Positions 1 to 8,402 are shown, numbered from the stretch's first letter. The stretch is 64,000 nucleotides of DNA from UBA1351 sp963677625 (GCA_963677625.2 CAXXSW010000004.1:372001-436000), one strand, 5' to 3'. Translations and numbers: made by a program. Notes: generated by a model from the letters alone, not told the origin.

Positions 1-586
1 CAAAACTTAAAGAATGACCAAACGTTCCACTTGATGTACATATACTCATAGGCCCTGTCTTCTCCTTAAGCTGAATGGCCAAGCTGTCTGATAGAACTGA
101 TTTCCCAGCATAAATGGCAACGCTTGAAGACTCAACAATATTCATTGCAAGATCTCCTCCGTTTTCAACTATTATATGTACATTTCCATATTCTTTCATT
201 AGGTCCTTTACAATCTTTTGAGCTGTAACGCCTGCAACAGTTGCCATAGGTCCGACCAAACAGTGATTAGAACCATGAAGCATACTCCGGATTACATCTG
301 ATTCTTTTATATAAGCCTTCTTACATAAAATGTCTACTTCAACATCTGATAGATATAAGGGCTCTAATCCTGTCAAAAACTCAGGAATCAGATTAGAAAA
401 GTTCAAAATATCCTGGCGAACTCTTTTAATAATGGTATGCACTTTATCTTTGATTATTTCAATATCATCAACAGGATCTATCATTATATCGCAATCGCTT
501 TCATCAATTGAAACGTTAAATGCAAGTTTTCCATCAGTATGATGCCAATGCCGGTAAAAACGCTCTTCATAAACACTTGTATTCAT
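1..586 (-). CDS. UPF0280 (COG2122) family protein, 3' end beyond window
   Basis: The reading frame is open from an ATG at 586 to the window edge, so the C-terminus is missing. The translation starts MNTSVYEERFYRHWHH and contains GSNHCLVGPMATVAGV and IIVENGGDLAMN, which are typical of UPF0280/COG2122, an ApbE-related fold. In methanogens this family is genetically linked to homocysteine synthesis from sulfide and aspartate semialdehyde, together with COG1900 (HcyBio) and a NIL-ferredoxin. Here it follows homologues of both, 26 bp after the ferredoxin stop, so a three-gene operon is likely. SAM control through the upstream riboswitch would then extend to it. The exact biochemical role is not settled. 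The ApbE relationship leaves open a flavin or metal function. Confidence 0.85.
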   Translation of the reverse strand, partial: MNTSVYEERFYRHWHHTDGKLAFNVSIDESDCDIMIDPVDDIEIIKDKVHTIIKRVRQDILNFSNLIPEFLTGLEPLYLSDVEVDILCKKAYIKESDVIRSMLHGSNHCLVGPMATVAGVTAQKIVKDLMKEYGNVHIIVENGGDLAMNIVESSSVAIYAGKSVLSDSLAIQLKEKTGPMSICTSSGTFGHSLSF

Positions 587-612
587 GCTTTTTCACTCTT
601 TCTATAAGGGTT

Positions 613-1014
613 TTACAGGACAGCCCTTATGGCTCTTGCAGGACAAGCAGTTACACATAGCTTACAGTCCAGGCAAAGGTCCTTATCAAAAGTCAATTCT
701 AAATCTTCATCAATTTTCAGTGCATCTACAGCGCATACAGCAGTACAAGCACCACAATTGACACATATCTCTTTATCAATCAAAATTGCTGATTCAATTT
801 TGCTAACCATAACATGACAGGTCTTAGCATATTTAAGTCCTTCTTCAATAACCCCTTCATCCCCATCAACTTCAGCTAATAAAAATCCCCTTGCATTATA
901 GTCTATAGAAGCTCTAAGTATATTAATACCTAAATCATAGGTCTTGATTAAGTCTTGGATAATTGGATGTCTTGTTTCTTCTCTTGGAAAATCAAAAAGT
1001 ATAATTTGTTTCAT
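613..1014 (-). CDS. NIL-domain ferredoxin of the homocysteine biosynthesis operon
   Basis: The protein has 133 residues. Residues 1-75 look like an NIL (ACT-like) domain, beginning MKQIILFDFPREETRHP. Residues 78-133 form a two-cluster ferredoxin with CVNCGACTAVC and CLDCKLCVTACPA, i.e. two CxxCxxCxxxC motifs for two [4Fe-4S] clusters. Its start overlaps the stop of the HcyBio gene by 4 nt (ATGA), a sign of translational coupling. In methanogens and other anaerobes the NIL-ferredoxin partner is thought to supply electrons or sulfur chemistry for homocysteine formation. NIL domains also occur on methionine ABC-transporter ATPases, but no ATPase domain is present here. The assignment is strong; the reaction it supports is inferred from the operon. 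Confidence 0.88.
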   Translation of the reverse strand: MKQIILFDFPREETRHPIIQDLIKTYDLGINILRASIDYNARGFLLAEVDGDEGVIEEGLKYAKTCHVMVSKIESAILIDKEICVNCGACTAVCAVDALKIDEDLELTFDKDLCLDCKLCVTACPARAIRAVL

Positions 1015-2186
1015 TTAAGACCACCTTTCTTAATAATTTTAAGTCCCTTAAGTTGCTCTTCCATAGGAAAAGTTTCGATAGGCTCTTGAAGTAGAAAATC
1101 TCCTTTTCTTATCCAATCCTTCAATTCTTCCGCTATTTCTCTTGCCTTCTTTAAGCTGGATAAGGGTGCTGTACGAATCGTCTTACCGTCAATTTCAATT
1201 TTTCCACTTCTAAGCTCCTTGTAGGATACTTCTCCAAGGATTGGCTTTGCACCTTGACTAACACTATAATCAACAATGTTGGTCTTAATATCTTCATCTT
1301 TTACAGCTAGATGGGTCAATATTTCTTCATCAAGGACTGGTATAGGTATACCAACACCAACAAACATAGAAGTTCCATATTTTTCAAATACAGCTGGTTG
1401 TATGTATTTACTTTGCATCGTCTTAAGGTCACCAATAAGAGCTAGGGTTCCAGCAGGTGTTTTAGGTATATCATTAGCCCCTCTTGGAACAGCAGACTTA
1501 AACTGGGTTCCTCTCCATGATACATAACCGGGACCACCAGCTAAAAAAATCCTCGTTCCGAGACCGATTGTGCGATAGGTAGGATCATTAAGTAGGGGAC
1601 TCAGCTGACCAGATGTTGAATAAGTAACTATACTGGAATTTGGATTCAATACACCCATATAAGTAAATATTCGTTTATTCGATGTATTGATTGCTGCTGC
1701 GTAATTTTGGTAGCAATTTCTTGGATTATATAGATAGGCTTCATTAATACTATCTTTGTTAATATAGGTAGAAATTTCCTTCCTTGGATAACAATCCGTT
1801 CCCTTAGCTGTTGCCTTTAAGTGTATATCCTTACCAGCTATTAAATCACATATAACATGGGCCCCTCCATATTCATATCCTTCACTTTCAGATTCCTGAG
1901 TCGCACCGATATAGGTGTCCACTGCAGCAAGCCCCCCATAAGCTTCCACATTATTCAGGTATATCTTTTCCATACGCATAGGAGGATCGGAATGACCAAA
2001 ATTAAGAAAGGCACCACTTGAACACATAGGCCCAAAGGTAGCCGTTGTCACAACATCAACTTCTCTTGCAGCAACTTCAATACCTTTCTCCTCAACGATT
2101 GAAATAATTTCCTCTGCAGTCACCACAACTGCCTCACCTTTTTTTATCTTTTCATTAATTTCTTCATATGTTTTCTTTACTGCCAT
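1011..2186 (-). CDS. Homocysteine biosynthesis protein (HcyBio/DUF39, COG1900)
   Basis: The protein has 391 residues and lacks the CBS pair found in some archaeal homologues. Family features include FGPMCSSGAFLNFGHSDPP (about residues 51-69), KGTDCYPRKE (about 129-137) and GTRIFLAGGPGYVSWRGTQ. Cys55 and Cys132 fall in these conserved segments and are candidates for persulfide chemistry. The family makes homocysteine from aspartate semialdehyde and a sulfide-level sulfur donor, bypassing O-acetylhomoserine. The SD AAAGGAG lies 5 nt before the ATG at 2186. A SAM-I riboswitch and terminator lie upstream at 2363-2499, which fits methionine-branch biosynthesis. A dispersed repeat sits in the 5' UTR between the terminator and the start codon. 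Confidence 0.92.
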   Translation of the reverse strand: MAVKKTYEEINEKIKKGEAVVVTAEEIISIVEEKGIEVAAREVDVVTTATFGPMCSSGAFLNFGHSDPPMRMEKIYLNNVEAYGGLAAVDTYIGATQESESEGYEYGGAHVICDLIAGKDIHLKATAKGTDCYPRKEISTYINKDSINEAYLYNPRNCYQNYAAAINTSNKRIFTYMGVLNPNSSIVTYSTSGQLSPLLNDPTYRTIGLGTRIFLAGGPGYVSWRGTQFKSAVPRGANDIPKTPAGTLALIGDLKTMQSKYIQPAVFEKYGTSMFVGVGIPIPVLDEEILTHLAVKDEDIKTNIVDYSVSQGAKPILGEVSYKELRSGKIEIDGKTIRTAPLSSLKKAREIAEELKDWIRKGDFLLQEPIETFPMEEQLKGLKIIKKGGLK

Positions 2187-2252
2187 ACTACTCCTTTCAA
2201 CTCTGTCTCTTTATGCAATTATCTTAGGTTTATAAAACAAGTCACAATACAA

Positions 2253-2363
2253 AACAAAGAGGCTTCGCCTCGTTCGCTTTACGATTGTTGCGTTAGGAAT
2301 GTTTCCTTGACATTTTATGAGATGCTTCTACTCATAAAATTCAAATAGAGAACTTCCCTATAG
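2253..2363 (-). repeat. Dispersed palindromic repeat, copy A
   Basis: This is one of five related intergenic copies (others at 6372, 17590, 23664 and 34470). On the minus strand it starts at the T-rich tail of the SAM-riboswitch terminator. It has an outer imperfect stem (TAGGGAAGTT with AACATTCCTA), a perfect inner stem (ATTTTATGAG with CTCATAAAAT) and ends in a small hairpin, GAGGCGAAGCCTC, followed by TTTGTTTTG. It occupies the 5' UTR of the homocysteine operon, downstream of the attenuator, so it would be transcribed only when the riboswitch reads through. Confidence 0.85.
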
Positions 2364-2400
2364 AAAAACAAATAGGACTTCCCGTCATAGAGAAGTCCTA
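2363..2400 (-). terminator. Attenuator terminator of the SAM riboswitch
   Basis: On the minus strand TAGGACTTC pairs with GAAGTCCTA (2392-2400 with 2373-2381) and is followed by TTTGTTTTTC. It lies 3-4 nt after the P1 helix of the SAM aptamer, as expected for an OFF switch that terminates when SAM is bound. Confidence 0.88.
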
Positions 2401-2403
2401 AAA

Positions 2404-2499
2404 ATCTCATCTGTCGGTAAACCGCTGGATGTAGCACCTTAGTTTTCACCGGTTGCCGGGCTTCGTAGGGCCAGTTCCCTCTGCCACTCTTGATAAGAA
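2404..2499 (-). promoter_or_regulatory. SAM-I (S-box) riboswitch
   Basis: The minus strand shows the S-box core: CTTATCAAGAG, AGAGGGA, CTGGCCC, GAAGCCCGGCAACC and GGTGCTACATCC. P1 forms between TCTTATC (5' side) and GATGAGA (3' side). The terminator immediately downstream and the HcyBio gene 220 bp further on give a SAM-repressed homocysteine operon. A 62-codon open frame across this RNA (2315-2503) is spurious. Confidence 0.95.
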
Positions 2500-2520
2500 T
2501 CATTTCTTTAATTGTATTGT

Positions 2521-2549
2521 ATTATAAAGGAAGCAAGCCTTCATGTCAA
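2521..2549 (-). promoter_or_regulatory. Sigma-A type promoter of the homocysteine operon
   Basis: The minus strand has TTGACA (2544-2549), a 17-bp spacer and TATAAT (2521-2526), both perfect consensus. Transcription would start near 2513, about 14 nt before the SAM aptamer. Confidence 0.9.
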
Positions 2550-2584
2550 TCAACCTAGGTCAAAGTTACAACTTCATGAACAAT

Positions 2585-3898
2585 TTATTTTCTCAAAATT
2601 GTAACCTCTTCACCCTTCAAGGTCTTATTAAGATTTCTAACGGCACACATTTTTCCACACATAGAACAGGTTTTTTCATCTTCTAAAACAGCTCCCTGTC
2701 TATAGTCTCTCGCCTTATCTGAATCTAAAGCCAAATCAAACATTTTTTCCCAATTCAGGTTAACTCTAGCATGACTCATTTCATTATCCCATGACCTGGC
2801 GCCCTTTATTTTTTTGCTGATATCGCCGGTATGAGCAGCGATCTTAGACGCAATAATACCCTCTCTCATGTCATCTAGACTAGGTAATCGTAAATGTTCA
2901 GCAGGTGTTACATAGCAAAGGAAATCTGCACCTACTGAAGCTGCTACAGCTCCTCCAATAGCCCCTGTAATATGGTCATAGCCAGGTGCTACATCCGTCA
3001 CTAACGGACCTAAGACATAAAAAGGAGCTCCATGGCATAACTTCTTCTCCATAACAACATTAGCTTCAATTTCATCAATAGCCATGTGGCCCGGACCTTC
3101 AATAATAACCTGAACATCCTTATCCCAAGCTCGTTTGGTAAGTTCTCCCAGAATGATTAACTCTGAAATCTGACTGGCATCAGTAGAATCGGCTATGCCT
3201 CCTGGCCTAAGAGCATCACCAAGACTTAAGGTAATATCATATTCTGCACAAATATCTAAAAGCTCATCAAAATATTCAAAAAATGGATTCTCATGTCCTG
3301 TAATACGCATCCAGCTAAACATTAGAGATCCACCTCTAGATACAATGTTCATAAGTCTTGGATTATCCATAAAAACCTTAGAAGTGGTCCTGTTAATTCC
3401 TGCATGAATAGTTACAAAGTCAACACCATCCTCACCATGTTTACGGACCACATCTAGAAATTCCTTTGCTTCAATATCTTTAAGGTCTTTGTCATAAAAA
3501 CCAAATGCATCATAAACAGGAACCGTACCAATCATAGCCTTTGATTCTTTAACTAGTCTACGTCTAAACTCTTCCGTTTTTCCAAAATTGCTTAAGTCCA
3601 TTATAGACTCAGCTCCCATCTCCAAGGCCATCCTTACTTTTTCAAATTCCATATCAATGTTGTTACAGTCTTTACTGATTCCTAGATTGACATTTATTTT
3701 TGTTCGAAGACCCTGGCCTACTCCTTCCGGGTCAATATTTCTATGGTTTACATTAGCCGGGATAACAATTCTACCTTTAGCAATCAAATCCATTAACTGA
3801 TTTGGATTCATACCTTCTTTTTCTGCTACTACTTTCATAGCTTGAGTGAGTATTCCTTTTTTTGCTGCGTTCATTTGAGTTGTATATTCTCTATTCAT
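2585..3898 (-). CDS. thiC: Phosphomethylpyrimidine synthase ThiC
   Basis: ThiC is a radical-SAM enzyme that rearranges 5-aminoimidazole ribotide to HMP-P, the pyrimidine half of thiamine. At 437 residues it has the usual clostridial length. Family segments are VNLGISKDCNN, TIHAGINR, SLGDALRPGG, EGPGHMA, YVLGPLVTDVAPGYDHI and CYVTPAEHLRLP. The C-terminal cluster motif is CSMCGKMC, a CX2CX3C variant of the more usual CX2CX4C. The SD GGAGG lies 12 nt before the ATG at 3898. It is the second gene after a TPP riboswitch, 71 bp downstream of thiW. No thiazole-branch genes are in the window. Confidence 0.97.
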   Translation of the reverse strand: MNREYTTQMNAAKKGILTQAMKVVAEKEGMNPNQLMDLIAKGRIVIPANVNHRNIDPEGVGQGLRTKINVNLGISKDCNNIDMEFEKVRMALEMGAESIMDLSNFGKTEEFRRRLVKESKAMIGTVPVYDAFGFYDKDLKDIEAKEFLDVVRKHGEDGVDFVTIHAGINRTTSKVFMDNPRLMNIVSRGGSLMFSWMRITGHENPFFEYFDELLDICAEYDITLSLGDALRPGGIADSTDASQISELIILGELTKRAWDKDVQVIIEGPGHMAIDEIEANVVMEKKLCHGAPFYVLGPLVTDVAPGYDHITGAIGGAVAASVGADFLCYVTPAEHLRLPSLDDMREGIIASKIAAHTGDISKKIKGARSWDNEMSHARVNLNWEKMFDLALDSDKARDYRQGAVLEDEKTCSMCGKMCAVRNLNKTLKGEEVTILRK

Positions 3899-3969
3899 CT
3901 TCTTATCTAACCTCCAAATTAAATTGCATCACTTACATGATTGTTCTTTTGTGCTTTCTCAGCACCTGA

Positions 3970-4482
3970 CTAATAGTGTCCTTTTCTTTTCATTACAAGC
4001 TGACATAAAGCTGTACCTTCAAAAAGCAAGATCGCAATCAAGCTACCGGCTAGTGAACTGATGAAAAAGGGAATGACGAAAAAGAAAAGCGCTACCTCCT
4101 TTCCCATAAAGGCAATTGCCAATGGGGCTGCTAGAATACCCCCAATAATTCCTGTTCCAACAAGTTCTCCTAGGGCAGCCAACCTGTAACTTCCCCTTGT
4201 CCTAAAAATCATTCCAGCAAGAAACGCGCCAATCATACTTCCTGGATAGGCAAGTAGAGAACCAAGCCCAGTTACATTTCTAATTGTAGATATGACAAAG
4301 GCATTCATAACACTATAAGCGGGTCCTAGAAGCACCGCTCCCAGCACATTAATCAAATGTTGAAAGGGAAATACCTTGGCTGCACCAAATGGAATATAAA
4401 AGGTACTCAAAATAACACCAAGAGCGATCATTACACCGGATAGAGCCATCTTATAAGTCATCTTGTTTCTAAAATCATTCAT
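3970..4482 (-). CDS. thiW: ThiW, thiamine-precursor ECF transporter substrate-binding subunit
   Basis: This is an integral membrane protein of about 170 residues with five or six hydrophobic segments. It carries features of the ThiW family (predicted S component for the thiazole precursor), such as FPFQHLINVLGAVLLGP and LAYPGSMIGAFLAGM. S components work with the shared EcfAA'T module, which is not in this window. The chosen ATG at 4482 has GGAGG 5 nt upstream; a longer frame starting with GTG at 4512 would bury that SD inside the gene. It is the first gene after the TPP riboswitch and its terminator, and is followed by thiC. This arrangement suggests that HMP is made internally and the thiazole is imported. 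Confidence 0.9.
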   Translation of the reverse strand: MNDFRNKMTYKMALSGVMIALGVILSTFYIPFGAAKVFPFQHLINVLGAVLLGPAYSVMNAFVISTIRNVTGLGSLLAYPGSMIGAFLAGMIFRTRGSYRLAALGELVGTGIIGGILAAPLAIAFMGKEVALFFFVIPFFISSLAGSLIAILLFEGTALCQLVMKRKGHY

Positions 4483-4600
4483 CCTGTCCTCCATTTTGCT
4501 AGAAGCTGACACAAAAGATAATATGCAATTGTAGGTTATAATTTCTTGGAATATTTTATGATTGGCAAAAATAAGACAAATTTATATGTTATTCAAGCAA

Positions 4601-4628
4601 TAAAAAAGGCCACTTATAATAAATGGCC
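4601..4628 (-). terminator. Attenuator terminator of the TPP riboswitch
   Basis: On the minus strand GGCCATTT pairs with AAGTGGCC (one G-T wobble) and is followed by TTTTTT. It sits between the TPP aptamer and thiW, so it can switch expression in response to TPP. Confidence 0.88.
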
Positions 4629-4688
4629 GTCATATCAATCATATTGTGATGTGGTGAAAAAGAAGTTCAAACCTCATCGACTGATTCG

Positions 4689-4773
4689 CTTTCCTACGAC
4701 GGCATTATCCGTATCAGGTCAAGGGTCAAAGTTGTAAACTTTATCTCAGCCAATTCATTGGCCCCCCTAGCAC
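4689..4773 (-). promoter_or_regulatory. TPP riboswitch (THI element)
   Basis: The minus strand reads GCTAGGGGGGCC, GGCTGAGATAAAG, ACCCTTGACCTGATACGG and ATAATGCCGTCGTAGGAAAGC. These are the conserved CTGAGA, the ACC-TGA-CCTGAT segment and the TAATGCC-CGTAGG segment of the THI box. It controls thiW-thiC. Confidence 0.96.
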
Positions 4774-4791
4774 TATTATATTTTCTATATA

Positions 4792-4820
4792 AATGTATCA
4801 GATTATAAACAATAAGTCAA
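4792..4820 (-). promoter_or_regulatory. Probable promoter of the thiW-thiC transcript
   Basis: The minus strand has TTGACT (4815-4820), a 17-bp spacer and TACATT (4792-4797), a weak -10. The placement just upstream of the aptamer is right, but other AT-rich -10-like hexamers lie nearby, so the exact site is uncertain. Confidence 0.5.
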
Positions 4821-4827
4821 TCCTAAC

Positions 4828-5136
4828 CTATAAGACTTTAATTCCCTGAACAAAATCAATATTTATCAGGTCCATCTTACCCTTTTTCTCAACTTTTATC
4901 CAATTCTCAACAACTTCAACTACTACAACCTTGTTATAACTTGAACCTAATGATCCAGTCGTAATTAAAACTTCTTTACCTACTAGACGATCAATTAACT
5001 CATTGCTCATAACCTTCACTCCTCTTTTCTTTTTTATTAATCTAACTAATTTTATCTTTTTCATGTCACTAGGATAAACAATAAATATTATGATTATTAT
5101 CGGCAAGTATATTGCTATCCATACCCCAGTATCCAT
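4828..5136 (-). CDS. Small membrane-anchored protein, DUF6897-like C-terminus
   Basis: The protein has 102 residues. An N-terminal hydrophobic segment (residues 6-22) is followed by a basic stretch rich in KK and KKKRG. A compact beta-rich tail (residues 44-102) contains GKEVLITTGSLGSSYN, VENWIKVE and LINIDFVQGIKV, resembling small Sm-like or DUF6897 proteins. SD GAGGTGAAG precedes the ATG. It lies 36 bp downstream of the DUF2500 gene and probably shares its transcript. The role is unknown. An internal ATG, giving only the beta domain from MSNELIDRL, also has an upstream GGAGTG, so a short soluble form may be the main product. Confidence 0.65.
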   Translation of the reverse strand: MDTGVWIAIYLPIIIIIFIVYPSDMKKIKLVRLIKKKRGVKVMSNELIDRLVGKEVLITTGSLGSSYNKVVVVEVVENWIKVEKKGKMDLINIDFVQGIKVL

Positions 5137-5172
5137 ATCTTCACCTCACTAAACATAAGCTACTTCTTATTG

Positions 5173-5559
5173 CTATAAATTAACTTCTTCCATTTCCCTG
5201 ATAAAGCCATGATATCTGCTTCCTTGAAAATCCAGTTTACCTACATCACCTTCAACTAACATCCCGAACTCTTGTCCAGTGAGCGTAAATTCGATTCGAT
5301 CACCACTATCTACTTGGAAAGTCACATAATAATAAGTCGTATGATGATGGTGGCGATGATTACCATTCATTGATGAATGAGATGAAGTTTCTGTTCTTTT
5401 ACTAACAACAATAGCATTCACTTTTAACCTTGGTGAATGGTTATTCTTGTTCCAAGTCGAAATCCTCTTGACCAATGTAAAAATAAACCCACTGATAACT
5501 ATAGCAAAAATCAGAAAAAAAGCAATTCGAAACATACTAAAAAATACAGGTTCTGTCAT
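5173..5559 (-). CDS. DUF2500 family membrane protein
   Basis: The start is chosen at 5559 because AAGGAGGGTGA lies just upstream; a longer frame starting at 5580 would put this SD inside the gene. The product has about 128 residues. It has one N-terminal membrane segment (about residues 5-28) and then a soluble beta domain with LKVNAIVVSKRTET, a histidine-rich HRHHHHTTYYYVTFQV and a GDVGKLDFQGSRYHGF ending typical of DUF2500. The family has no established function. The run of histidines is a possible metal-binding site, but similar loops occur in family members without evidence of binding. Confidence 0.82.
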   Translation of the reverse strand: MTEPVFFSMFRIAFFLIFAIVISGFIFTLVKRISTWNKNNHSPRLKVNAIVVSKRTETSSHSSMNGNHRHHHHTTYYYVTFQVDSGDRIEFTLTGQEFGMLVEGDVGKLDFQGSRYHGFIREMEEVNL

Positions 5560-5666
5560 GATGTCACCCTCCTTATACATGTCTTATATACCTATCATAA
5601 ATCATATTTTAAAAAAAGAAAGCGCTTTTGTCTATTCACTACAATTCTTTGTCTCAACGATACATT

Positions 5667-6329
5667 TTAAATACAAAGCTTTTGAAATCTTTTAGTCAGC
5701 CAGTCTTGCACCTCAAAAGAATCTAATGGATTCATTGTAAAAAGACAACTACAGGAATGATAGGCATCAGGTAAAAGACCACTCGTCCATACCAATTCTT
5801 TTTGAAACAAATCCTTATAAATATCCGATACTAGAAAACCTAATGCCTCTAGAGAATATCTTAAATCCTCTTCATGAGGGCAGGCCTTATCATATTTCTT
5901 GTAACAGACATCGCATTTACTACAAGCTCCCGGTGGACATGAATAGGCGTTAAATTGATTCTCAGCATCCAACAAAAGCCTACTTATTTTGTCCTTAACA
6001 TGATTAAACATATACATGGCAATCTGGGAGAGAAGGTCATTATCTTTAGGGTTTTGTTGTTCTGATACTCTTGAAGAGAAGTCTTCAATTCGCAAAGTAT
6101 CCAACTTACTGCGTAGAGGTTCCGACGATATTTCCGTCAATATTACAGTTACATAATTATACCTTTCTAGAAGACTTTCCACTTCAAAAGTAAAATCTGG
6201 GCATGAGTAATTTTTACCGTAATTATTGCATGCCTGGCAAAAGCCTAGAACCTCCTGATATGACCAAGCTTTCATAAGCTCTTCCTTTGAAACTGTTTTT
6301 ATATGGTACCCAATTGGTAATGTTATCAT
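5667..6329 (-). CDS. DUF2284 cysteine-rich metal-binding protein
   Basis: The protein has 220 residues with a cysteine-rich pattern: FCQACNNYGKNYSCPD near residues 31-46, then YSCPPGACSKCDVCYKKYDKACPHEE near 129-154 and SCSCLF near the end. This matches DUF2284, predicted to be a metal or Fe-S binding protein common in anaerobes. The SD GAGGTAG precedes the ATG. It is preceded by a repeat copy and the terminator of the DUF4914 gene, so it likely has its own promoter in the 6340-6370 stretch or depends on read-through. The function is unknown. Confidence 0.85.
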   Translation of the reverse strand: MITLPIGYHIKTVSKEELMKAWSYQEVLGFCQACNNYGKNYSCPDFTFEVESLLERYNYVTVILTEISSEPLRSKLDTLRIEDFSSRVSEQQNPKDNDLLSQIAMYMFNHVKDKISRLLLDAENQFNAYSCPPGACSKCDVCYKKYDKACPHEEDLRYSLEALGFLVSDIYKDLFQKELVWTSGLLPDAYHSCSCLFTMNPLDSFEVQDWLTKRFQKLCI

Positions 6330-6371
6330 AGTGCTACCTCAATATATTTATCCTTTGGCTTATTATATCAG

Positions 6372-6478
6372 AACAAAGAGGCTTCGCCTCCTTCGCTTGC
6401 GATTGTTGTGCTAGGAAGGTTTCCTTGACATTTTATGAGATGTTTCTACTCATAAAATTCATATAGAGAACTTTCTAG
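6372..6478 (-). repeat. Dispersed palindromic repeat, copy B
   Basis: On the minus strand this copy begins 6 nt after the TTTTTGTTC tail of the DUF4914 terminator and ends with hairpin GAGGCGAAGCCTC plus TTTGTTC. The inner stem ATTTTATGAG/CTCATAAAAT is perfect. The outer stem is imperfect (CTAGAAAGTT against AACCTTCCTAG). It lies upstream of the DUF2284 gene. Confidence 0.85.
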
Positions 6479-6483
6479 AAGAA

Positions 6484-6523
6484 CAAAAAGCCACTCCATC
6501 ATATTAGATAGGAGTGGCTTTTA
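6484..6523 (-). terminator. Intrinsic terminator of the DUF4914 gene
   Basis: On the minus strand AAGCCACTCC pairs with GGAGTGGCTT around an AT-rich loop and is followed by TTTTTGTTC, 10 bp after the stop codon. Confidence 0.9.
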
Positions 6524-6533
6524 AGAACTTAAT

Positions 6534-8402
6534 TTAATCTACCTTGATTAGCTCCTCTAACTTACTAAGAGGTTCATCATTCATATAGGCCTCGATGATT
6601 TCACGTCCAAGATCACTTAATTCATCAACCAAGAATTTAGATAGTTCTTTTTTGAAGAAATCTGTAAGAATCTTAGCACCTGCATCGTAAGCCTCATCAC
6701 CAATAGATAATTGGTAATTGGTTCGAAGCAGACCTTTCGGAATATCCGTACCATCAACCCTTAAGCTTTTCAACGAATAACCAAGAGTTGAACATTTAGA
6801 TTCAACCAACTGGTCTGGTCTAAATTTAGCATTACCTTTTCTAGCAAGGAACTCTCTATCTAACCATTCAGCTACAAAACCTACCTTATAGGAACCGATA
6901 TGTTGATTAGGTATCAATACATATCTAGTATCAGGTGTACTTACGATTTGGTCTAATAAAAGATTAGCTTGAGTAACCATTTTGCCTGTAGCAAATGGCC
7001 AGTATGAACCAACACCCTCACTTGACATTCCGCCTGTATCTACGATACTTGGATTAGCAAACCCTCTTGGTGAAACCAATCTCCAAATCCATGCAAGAGC
7101 TGGTGGTAAAACATGTAATAAACCAACAATACCGTAGGTAGGATTCTCTTTTGTACAAAGAGGCATACGTACACCAAAGGAACGGATGTCAACTTCAACA
7201 GGCTCATCAATCACACGGTCAACAAAATTTCTTGGCATGATAACACGAGGATTTGGACAAGGTTTACCGGGTGCATCCATTGTATGTTCCCAAATAAGAA
7301 TGCTTGAATTTGGTGATGCATCCATATTAAAGAAAATCAATGGCTCCGGTGGATGAATAGTTAAACGCTCGTGTTCCGGTGATGTACCATAACTCTTAAT
7401 ATGGTCAAATCTTAAGAACCACCCTGCCTCTGCATCAGCAACATTTAGCTTTCTTCCTTTTTGGAAAGATGGATGACAAAGTGCCATATCATCAGTTACA
7501 GGATACATTTCACACGTATCACCAACTTCAATCAATAGTTTTTCATCCTGTACTTCATCATGGGCAAGAACAACTCGGCCATCTGGCTGACGTTGAATCT
7601 CTTCAATCATTTCTGATTTACCACCGCCTGAAGCACCTTCGTGCATGATAACAACTGAATTATCGTAAGGTGTTACAACTCTTACTGTTGATGCATGAGC
7701 TGTAATCCAATCTTCTCCTTCACCTATATTAAGAAGAACACCATAAATACCTTTTTTAGCACTAGGTCCCGGATATAGGTTAAAGGAATATACTTCATGT
7801 ATTTCTTTTAAACGGTTATGGACAACCACTTGTTTACCATCATAATGTGTATGTCTAAATGTCGGAGCAAGATAGATAACTGCTTTCGGTTTAAAGCCCT
7901 GTCTAATTTCTTCTTTTGGAATGAAACCTTGAAGGTCACCTAAACCACCTACAAAGAATGCCGTATTTCTAGGAGCAATGATAATGGACTCATATCCACC
8001 ATGTCTTGCATCACCTGAAATAAAAGGCATGACAATTAGTTCTTGACCTTTTAGCCATTCAAAAGTCTCTTGGCGTACACTTTCAAAGCTAGCACCAAAT
8101 CTTTCTTTATATGTTGTTTTATCCGTAGGAAGATCATCTCCTATACACATACAATGAGGATCTCTACGTCTCATATATGGTTCATTATAATTAACAGACA
8201 AACCATTCTTACAATTAGTTACAACAACTTCTTCCACAATTCCTTTACCCGGAACATCGAAGCTCACCTTAAACTCTTCTTGACCACCACCAGTAGCCAT
8301 TCTCAAGATATGATTGCGGTCTTCAGGGATTGTAACAGATGGCGCATTGGATACGATATCTACAATCTCTGGTGTAAAATCAAATAATTCTAAAATGTTC
8401 AC
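6534..8402 (-). CDS. DUF4914 family P-loop protein (PEPCK-like)
   Basis: The product has about 622 residues. A GTG start at 8402 is preferred because GGAGG lies 7 nt upstream; the longer frame from TTG 8423 contains this SD. It matches the DUF4914 family, which is found mainly in anaerobic Firmicutes and resembles nucleotide-dependent phosphoenolpyruvate carboxykinases around the P-loop. The P-loop is HEGASGGGKSEM near residues 254-265. Other marked segments are SGDARHGGYESIIIAPRNTAFFVGG, GGMSSEGVGSYWPFATG and LIPNQHIGSYKVGFVAEW, given here only as approximate landmarks. The catalysed reaction is unknown. The gene is monocistronic, with its own promoter (8479-8507) and terminator. Confidence 0.85.
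   Translation of the reverse strand: MNILELFDFTPEIVDIVSNAPSVTIPEDRNHILRMATGGGQEEFKVSFDVPGKGIVEEVVVTNCKNGLSVNYNEPYMRRRDPHCMCIGDDLPTDKTTYKERFGASFESVRQETFEWLKGQELIVMPFISGDARHGGYESIIIAPRNTAFFVGGLGDLQGFIPKEEIRQGFKPKAVIYLAPTFRHTHYDGKQVVVHNRLKEIHEVYSFNLYPGPSAKKGIYGVLLNIGEGEDWITAHASTVRVVTPYDNSVVIMHEGASGGGKSEMIEEIQRQPDGRVVLAHDEVQDEKLLIEVGDTCEMYPVTDDMALCHPSFQKGRKLNVADAEAGWFLRFDHIKSYGTSPEHERLTIHPPEPLIFFNMDASPNSSILIWEHTMDAPGKPCPNPRVIMPRNFVDRVIDEPVEVDIRSFGVRMPLCTKENPTYGIVGLLHVLPPALAWIWRLVSPRGFANPSIVDTGGMSSEGVGSYWPFATGKMVTQANLLLDQIVSTPDTRYVLIPNQHIGSYKVGFVAEWLDREFLARKGNAKFRPDQLVESKCSTLGYSLKSLRVDGTDIPKGLLRTNYQLSIGDEAYDAGAKILTDFFKKELSKFLVDELSDLGREIIEAYMNDEPLSKLEELIKVD

Noticed and set aside
330..542. 70-codon plus-strand open frame
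   Set aside because: It is antisense to the UPF0280 gene, whose frame is open to the window edge.
2315..2503. 62-codon minus-strand open frame
   Set aside because: It covers the SAM riboswitch and its terminator, and has no SD.
4546..4737. 63-codon plus-strand open frame
   Set aside because: It runs antisense through the TPP aptamer and terminator, with no SD or family match.
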